Shown: piece after piece, positions 43,158 through 46,839 of the stretch
Layout of the letters: every line of letters begins with the position of its first letter
Position numbering within the stretch: the stretch's first letter is position 1
The notes under the pieces: model-generated
What the model was told of the DNA's origin: nothing
The model's database searches: none
What the model saw: the letters and a program-made list of their open reading frames with translations, nothing else
Assembly: GCA_903939515.1 (NCBI GenBank)
Contig: CAJAHH010000154.1
Coordinates: forward strand, 1-46,839
Source of the DNA: an uncultured Verrucomicrobiota bacterium
GTDB lineage: Bacteria > Verrucomicrobiota > Verrucomicrobiia > Limisphaerales > UBA9464
DNA length: 46,839 nucleotides
Reading direction: 5' to 3'
Translations under genes and position numbers: made by a program

Positions 43158-45710
43158 TCAAGACACCGACTCGCTGCGCAGGACCTTCAAGGGGGACTGG
43201 CGAGTAATGCCCCGACTGGAGAGCAGCCCCACCACCACGGTCAGTGTGGTGACGATGAGCACCGCACCCATGAGAACGAGAGGCGACGCCGTGAACGGGG
43301 ATCGGAAAGCAAAACGGGCCAAGGCCCAAGCAGCGGCGCAGGCCAGCAACGTCCCGGTCAGAGCTCCTAGAACACCGAGGGCTGCGTACTCCGCCAGCAA
43401 AGCTTGCTGCAACTGGCGTCGGCTAGCACCCAGGGTGCGCAGCAGAACCATCTCGCGCACGCGCTGCCAGCGTCCTGTAAGGATCGCCCCGGCCATCACC
43501 ACCAATCCGGTCAAGACGGTGAAGAGCGCCATGAACCGGATGCCGTACCCCGCCTGAGTGACCACCCGGTCTAGAGTCTCCAAGACCAACGTCAGATCGA
43601 TGGCTGAAACATTGGGAAACCGCGCCACGATCGTTCTCTGGAGGCGGGCCGATGACGCTGCATCGGGAACCCGCGTGGCCAGAACAGTCATCGCCGGAGC
43701 CGATTCCAGAACTCCTTCGGGAAAAACCACAAAGAAATTGGGCCGCACCTGTTTCCAATCGACCTCACGAAGCCCGGCCACACGGGTTTCCATGGGCACG
43801 CCCTGGATGTCGAAGGTCACCGCATCACCAACGCTCAGGCCGAGATCCCGGGCGATGCCAGACTCTACAGTGATTGGCACGGGCCCCTCGGTCTCGGTCG
43901 CCCGAGGAACAAATCGACCTGCGATCAAGCGTTCCGAGGCCACCAGTCTACCGCGAAAGGTGGAACGGTATTCCCGCCGAAGGGTCCATCCTGGAATGGG
44001 GCTGTTGGTCTCGGCCAGCAGACGGTCGGTACTCCGCCCCTTGAGGGACGTCATACGCATGGTCACGATCGGAGCCATGTCGAGCACCGGAAAGCCCTCG
44101 GCTTGAACCGAAGCAACCACGGCCTCGCGCTGGTCCGGCTGGATGTCAAAGAGGATGGCGTTGGGTTGTTGGAGTCGGTCGGCCGGAAATAACTGGGTCA
44201 GCAGGACATCCCGGCTCAACTGGAGCGTCACCAGCAAGAAGGTGCCCAGGCCCACCGACGTCAGCACCAAGAGAGTGCGATTTCCCGGACGATGGAGACT
44301 CGCCAAGCCATGACGCACCGCGAACGGCCAACCGCTCGGCGTCCATTTCTTTACCATCCAGACCAACCCCCGAGCGACGCCGGCCAGGACTCCGAAGGCC
44401 GACAACAAGCCAGCTACCGTGGCTAATCCCTCCCAAGGCCTGCGGGCTTGGATAGTGGCAAAAAGACTCAATCCAAAGACGATCGCCAGACTGATCCGGA
44501 TGCGCCACGGACGGTCTGAGGCATCACCCCGGGAATAGTCGCCCCGGATCACACTGAGGGGTGAGACCGAACGAAGGACCCCCAGCGGCAACAGGGTAAA
44601 GGCGAGACTAACCGAAAACCCGGCCAAAGCAGCCACCAGAGCTGGCAACAGTTGAAACTGCGCCTCGAAGGTGACCGGCAGCCAACCCTGGAGGAGTTGA
44701 GGAATTAAGGGTTGAACCAGTCCTCCGATAGCCAGACCAACGGTGGTTCCCACCGCCGTGAGCGCCAGAGCTTGTGCTAGGTAAATGGCTGAAGTCGCAT
44801 TAATCCCAGCCCCTAAACATCGAAGAATCGCTGCATTCGGCAATTTGGACCCCACATGCACTTGAAGAGCGCTGGCAACGCCAATCGAGCCAAGGATCAA
44901 GGCCACGGCCGCCACCAGATTCAGGAATCGGTTGAGGTTCTGAAGGGTTCGACCCAGGTCCTGCTTTCGCTTCTCCACCGTGTCCATCTCAAGACGCAGC
45001 TCGGACAACTCTGAGCCATGGGTGAGCGACCACTCCTCCACTGCAGCGGCCTCGGGCCAGCGAAACATCACCCGATAGCGAGCGAGGCTGGCCGCCCCGA
45101 GCAACCCCGTATCGGGCAACCGGGAGGCCGCCAGGTAAGCGCGCGGAGCCAGCGCGGAGAAAGCAACCGTGTCTCCGGGCACACGCACGAGCGATCCTAG
45201 AATGCGGGTTTTCCAGCGGCCTATATGGACGGGATCACCGACCTTCAAACCGAATTGAAACAGCACGCTCGAATCCAAAATCACCCCGTCACCACGGCGC
45301 AGCGCATCGAGTGCCGAAAGAGGCTCGCATTCGAGTTGGCCATAGAACGGAAACCCTCCCTCCAGCGCCCTTGCATTGACCAAGCGAGTCGCATTGGTCA
45401 GCGCCGGAAACACAGCCATGGTCGAAAAACTGGTCTCACGAGCATTTTCGAGGGCGGGGACAGATCGCGCCAGTGCCTCCGCCGCCGGCGAGAATGGTTG
45501 CCGCGACGACAGAACCAAATCTGCGCCAAGCAACGTCTTGGCCTGCGCATCAACGGCCGCCCGCAAGGTCGCCGACAACGAACCCACCGCAGCCAAGGCC
45601 GCCACCCCCAACGAGATGGACAACGAAAACCAGATCAACCGCACCCGGGAGGCGCGAGACTCCCGCCACGCCATACGCCAAGTCCACCGATTCAACAGCT
45701 CCCGAATCAC
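43158..45710 (-). CDS. FtsX-like ABC transporter permease (YbbP type)
   Basis: An 850-residue inner-membrane protein with two FtsX/MacB-core-type halves. The N-terminal helix ([21 protein letters not shown]) is followed by a large periplasmic domain, then membrane helices at about 255-420 and a second periplasmic domain at about 520-700. Three C-terminal helices follow at about 715-840. [22 protein letters not shown] is the conserved ATPase-contact loop. YbbP proteins pair with an ATPase of the LolD/YbbA type; none is next to it here. The start codon is GTG at 45710. Confidence 0.85.
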   Translation of the reverse strand: MIRELLNRWTWRMAWRESRASRVRLIWFSLSISLGVAALAAVGSLSATLRAAVDAQAKTLLGADLVLSSRQPFSPAAEALARSVPALENARETSFSTMAVFPALTNATRLVNARALEGGFPFYGQLECEPLSALDALRRGDGVILDSSVLFQFGLKVGDPVHIGRWKTRILGSLVRVPGDTVAFSALAPRAYLAASRLPDTGLLGAASLARYRVMFRWPEAAAVEEWSLTHGSELSELRLEMDTVEKRKQDLGRTLQNLNRFLNLVAAVALILGSIGVASALQVHVGSKLPNAAILRCLGAGINATSAIYLAQALALTAVGTTVGLAIGGLVQPLIPQLLQGWLPVTFEAQFQLLPALVAALAGFSVSLAFTLLPLGVLRSVSPLSVIRGDYSRGDASDRPWRIRISLAIVFGLSLFATIQARRPWEGLATVAGLLSAFGVLAGVARGLVWMVKKWTPSGWPFAVRHGLASLHRPGNRTLLVLTSVGLGTFLLVTLQLSRDVLLTQLFPADRLQQPNAILFDIQPDQREAVVASVQAEGFPVLDMAPIVTMRMTSLKGRSTDRLLAETNSPIPGWTLRREYRSTFRGRLVASERLIAGRFVPRATETEGPVPITVESGIARDLGLSVGDAVTFDIQGVPMETRVAGLREVDWKQVRPNFFVVFPEGVLESAPAMTVLATRVPDAASSARLQRTIVARFPNVSAIDLTLVLETLDRVVTQAGYGIRFMALFTVLTGLVVMAGAILTGRWQRVREMVLLRTLGASRRQLQQALLAEYAALGVLGALTGTLLACAAAWALARFAFRSPFTASPLVLMGAVLIVTTLTVVVGLLSSRGITRQSPLKVLRSESVS

Positions 45711-45913
45711 CCCGACAACCTAGTCTCATGTTCCATAAATGCGAGACACGACACCTACCCTGACTGGACCGGAAGCCGATTCCCCCAGCGTCGGGACACA
45801 AGAAATAGTTTTACCGAAAGCGTCACTGAAACGCTCTGCTGGGAATCTGCATCCAAGGATTTTAATGAATCAAAAAAACCGATACAGTCGGAAAGTTCGA
45901 CTGAGGATCCTGC

Positions 45914-46564
45914 ATGCAAATTCGCTCCGCTCAATTCGTGATCAGCGCCACCAACCTGGATGGATGCCCGGACCCTGACGTCCCGGAATTCGCCTTCATC
46001 GGGCGCTCCAACGTGGGCAAGTCCTCGCTCATCAACCGCCTCACCGGACAAGCTGGCCTCGCCAAAGTCTCAGCCACCCCGGGCCACACCAAGACGCTCA
46101 ACTTCTTTCTCATCAACCGAGACTGGCACCTAGTAGATCTTCCTGGATACGGCTTCGCGCAGAAGAACTTAGCTGCTCGGGAGCGCTTCGAGGAGATGAT
46201 CATTGATTACCTTGAACAGCGAGAATCCCTCATCCGCGTGTTCGTGCTGATCGACTCACGCCTGCCGATGCAGAAACTCGACCGAGATTTCGTCCAATGG
46301 CTTATCGGAGCCGACATCGATTTTGCCCTAGTATTCACCAAGGTGGACAAGACCAAACCGGCCATCTTGCGAGAGACGCGCAAACAATTTGAGGCGCTCT
46401 TCCAGCAACTTGGCCTCTCAGCATCGCCCATGTTTGAAACCTCCTCTGAAACCGGCGCAGGGAAACTTGAAATCCTGCGATTCATCGGAGCCGAAGTGGC
46501 CAGCGTAGAATCCGACGAAGACGAATCCGAAGAGGGTGGCACCGAAGTCACAGCCACACCATAG
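45914..46564 (+). CDS. engB: Ribosome biogenesis GTPase EngB/YsxC
   Basis: A 216-residue TRAFAC GTPase required for large-subunit ribosome assembly. G motifs: G1 GRSNVGKS, G2 in SATPGHTKT, G3 DLPGYG, G4 TKVDK, G5-like SSETG. The conserved N-terminal phrase ATNLDGCPDPDVPEFAFIGRSN is present. The C-terminal tail after residue 195 is acidic (ESDEDESEEGG), an extension beyond the core. It is divergent from the permease gene. Confidence 0.95.
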   Translation: MQIRSAQFVISATNLDGCPDPDVPEFAFIGRSNVGKSSLINRLTGQAGLAKVSATPGHTKTLNFFLINRDWHLVDLPGYGFAQKNLAARERFEEMIIDYLEQRESLIRVFVLIDSRLPMQKLDRDFVQWLIGADIDFALVFTKVDKTKPAILRETRKQFEALFQQLGLSASPMFETSSETGAGKLEILRFIGAEVASVESDEDESEEGGTEVTATP

Positions 46565-46618
46565 CCCCTCAGGCATCACATACCGCTGCAACCAAGGCAG
46601 AACAGAGCAGAACAGAGA

Positions 46619-46656
46619 GGGACAGGCTCTTTTATTTAAGGGACAGGCTCTTTTTT
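46619..46656 (+). repeat. Two direct REP-like repeats (GGGACAGGCTCTTTT)
   Basis: GGGACAGGCTCTTTT occurs at 46619-46633 and again at 46640-46654, 46 bases before the partial REP-associated transposase. The reverse complement AAGAGCCTGTCCC is present at 22577-22589 and, with one change, at 22542-22554. Confidence 0.65.
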
Positions 46657-46701
46657 CGAAAGAACCGGCCCAGAGGCAACGAATCATGAGGTAGACGCTT
46701 C

Positions 46702-46839
46702 ATGAGAACACGACGCCTCAAAGCCCATCCAGATGCCTCCAGCGGCTTCTACCACTGCATGTCCCGCGTGGTGGACCGACAACTCGTCTTCGGCGATGTC
46801 GAAAAGGAGCACTTCGCATCTCTGATGCGCCAATACGCC
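46702..46839 (+). CDS. REP-associated tyrosine transposase (Y1/IS200-like), 5' part only
   Basis: The first 46 codons of a gene cut by the window edge. The protein begins MRTRRLKAHPDASSGFYHCM and continues SRVVDRQLVFGDVEKEHFA. This matches the N terminus of RAYT/Y1 transposases (basic start, YHCMSRVV strand, then F.D...K..F). The catalytic HUH and Tyr motifs lie beyond the edge. Upstream direct repeats GGGACAGGCTCTT support the assignment. Confidence 0.75.
   Translation, partial: MRTRRLKAHPDASSGFYHCMSRVVDRQLVFGDVEKEHFASLMRQYA

Noticed and set aside
1-46839. CRISPR arrays, restriction-modification operons or retron/DGR reverse transcriptase
   Set aside because: I looked for regularly spaced repeats, methyltransferase motifs and the YxDD reverse-transcriptase motif in the translated proteins and saw none.

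Overview
The window is most likely chromosomal DNA of a verrucomicrobial bacterium (Verrucomicrobiota; a Pedosphaera/Limisphaerales-like lineage is my best guess). This rests on protein families typical of the PVC group: a short FTLIE pseudopilin with an H-x9-DG motif, a DUF1501 plus DUF1549/DUF1553 gene pair, a propeller-HEAT-cytochrome 'membrane-bound dehydrogenase', and secreted proteins ending in a 'YSTDL..W....FW.lR' module. No rRNA is present. The only tRNA gene is tRNA-Leu(UAA).

Layout. (1) 1-1.9 kb: a pseudopilin gene flanked by two diverged copies of a repeat of about 270 bp. (2) 1.9-22.2 kb: an integrated genetic island. Its ends are a 40-bp perfect duplication running from the anticodon loop of tRNA-Leu(UAA) through the tRNA 5' end. 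Just inside each end lie tandem 12-bp repeats that look like integrase arm sites. Inside are a tyrosine integrase, a hypothetical protein, and a translationally coupled replication cassette (small HTH protein, zinc-finger AEP-like primase, SF3-like helicase). Cargo follows: a small unknown protein, a secreted 147-bp-repeat protein, a secreted propeller protein, a 1445-residue sacsin-like GHKL ATPase with a C-terminal DUF3883 (EVK nuclease-like) domain, a giant Ig/cadherin/MBG secreted protein, and a membrane coiled-coil/FGE-fold pair. No capsid, portal or terminase gene is visible, so the island looks like a satellite or integrative element with a candidate defence gene. Just beyond the right end is a decayed start of a second, related integrase, which suggests serial integration at the same tRNA.

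(3) 22.5-29.2 kb: a REP-like repeat cluster, then exported proteins: a Tat-exported propeller, a lytic-transglycosylase-like protein, a dehydrogenase/HEAT/cytochrome protein and a TlpA-like thioredoxin. (4) 29.3-33.7 kb: a short-chain dehydrogenase followed by a complete RbsB/RbsA/RbsC-type sugar ABC importer. (5) 33.8-35.4 kb: two adjacent toxin-antitoxin modules (Xre/RES and HicBA). (6) 35.5-39.9 kb: DUF1501, DUF1549/1553 and a propeller protein. (7) 40.0-46.6 kb: a hybrid histidine kinase, biotin synthase, an FtsX-type ABC permease and the EngB GTPase. (8) The right edge holds the first 46 codons of a REP-associated (Y1/IS200-like) transposase. It is preceded by two copies of the same GGGACAGGCTCTT repeat seen near 22.6 kb.

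The most interesting parts are the island's attachment architecture (tRNA 5' half duplicated, 12-bp arm repeats on both sides), its primase/helicase cassette, and the sacsin-like ATPase-DUF3883 cargo. All function statements come from motif reading only; no database search was run.
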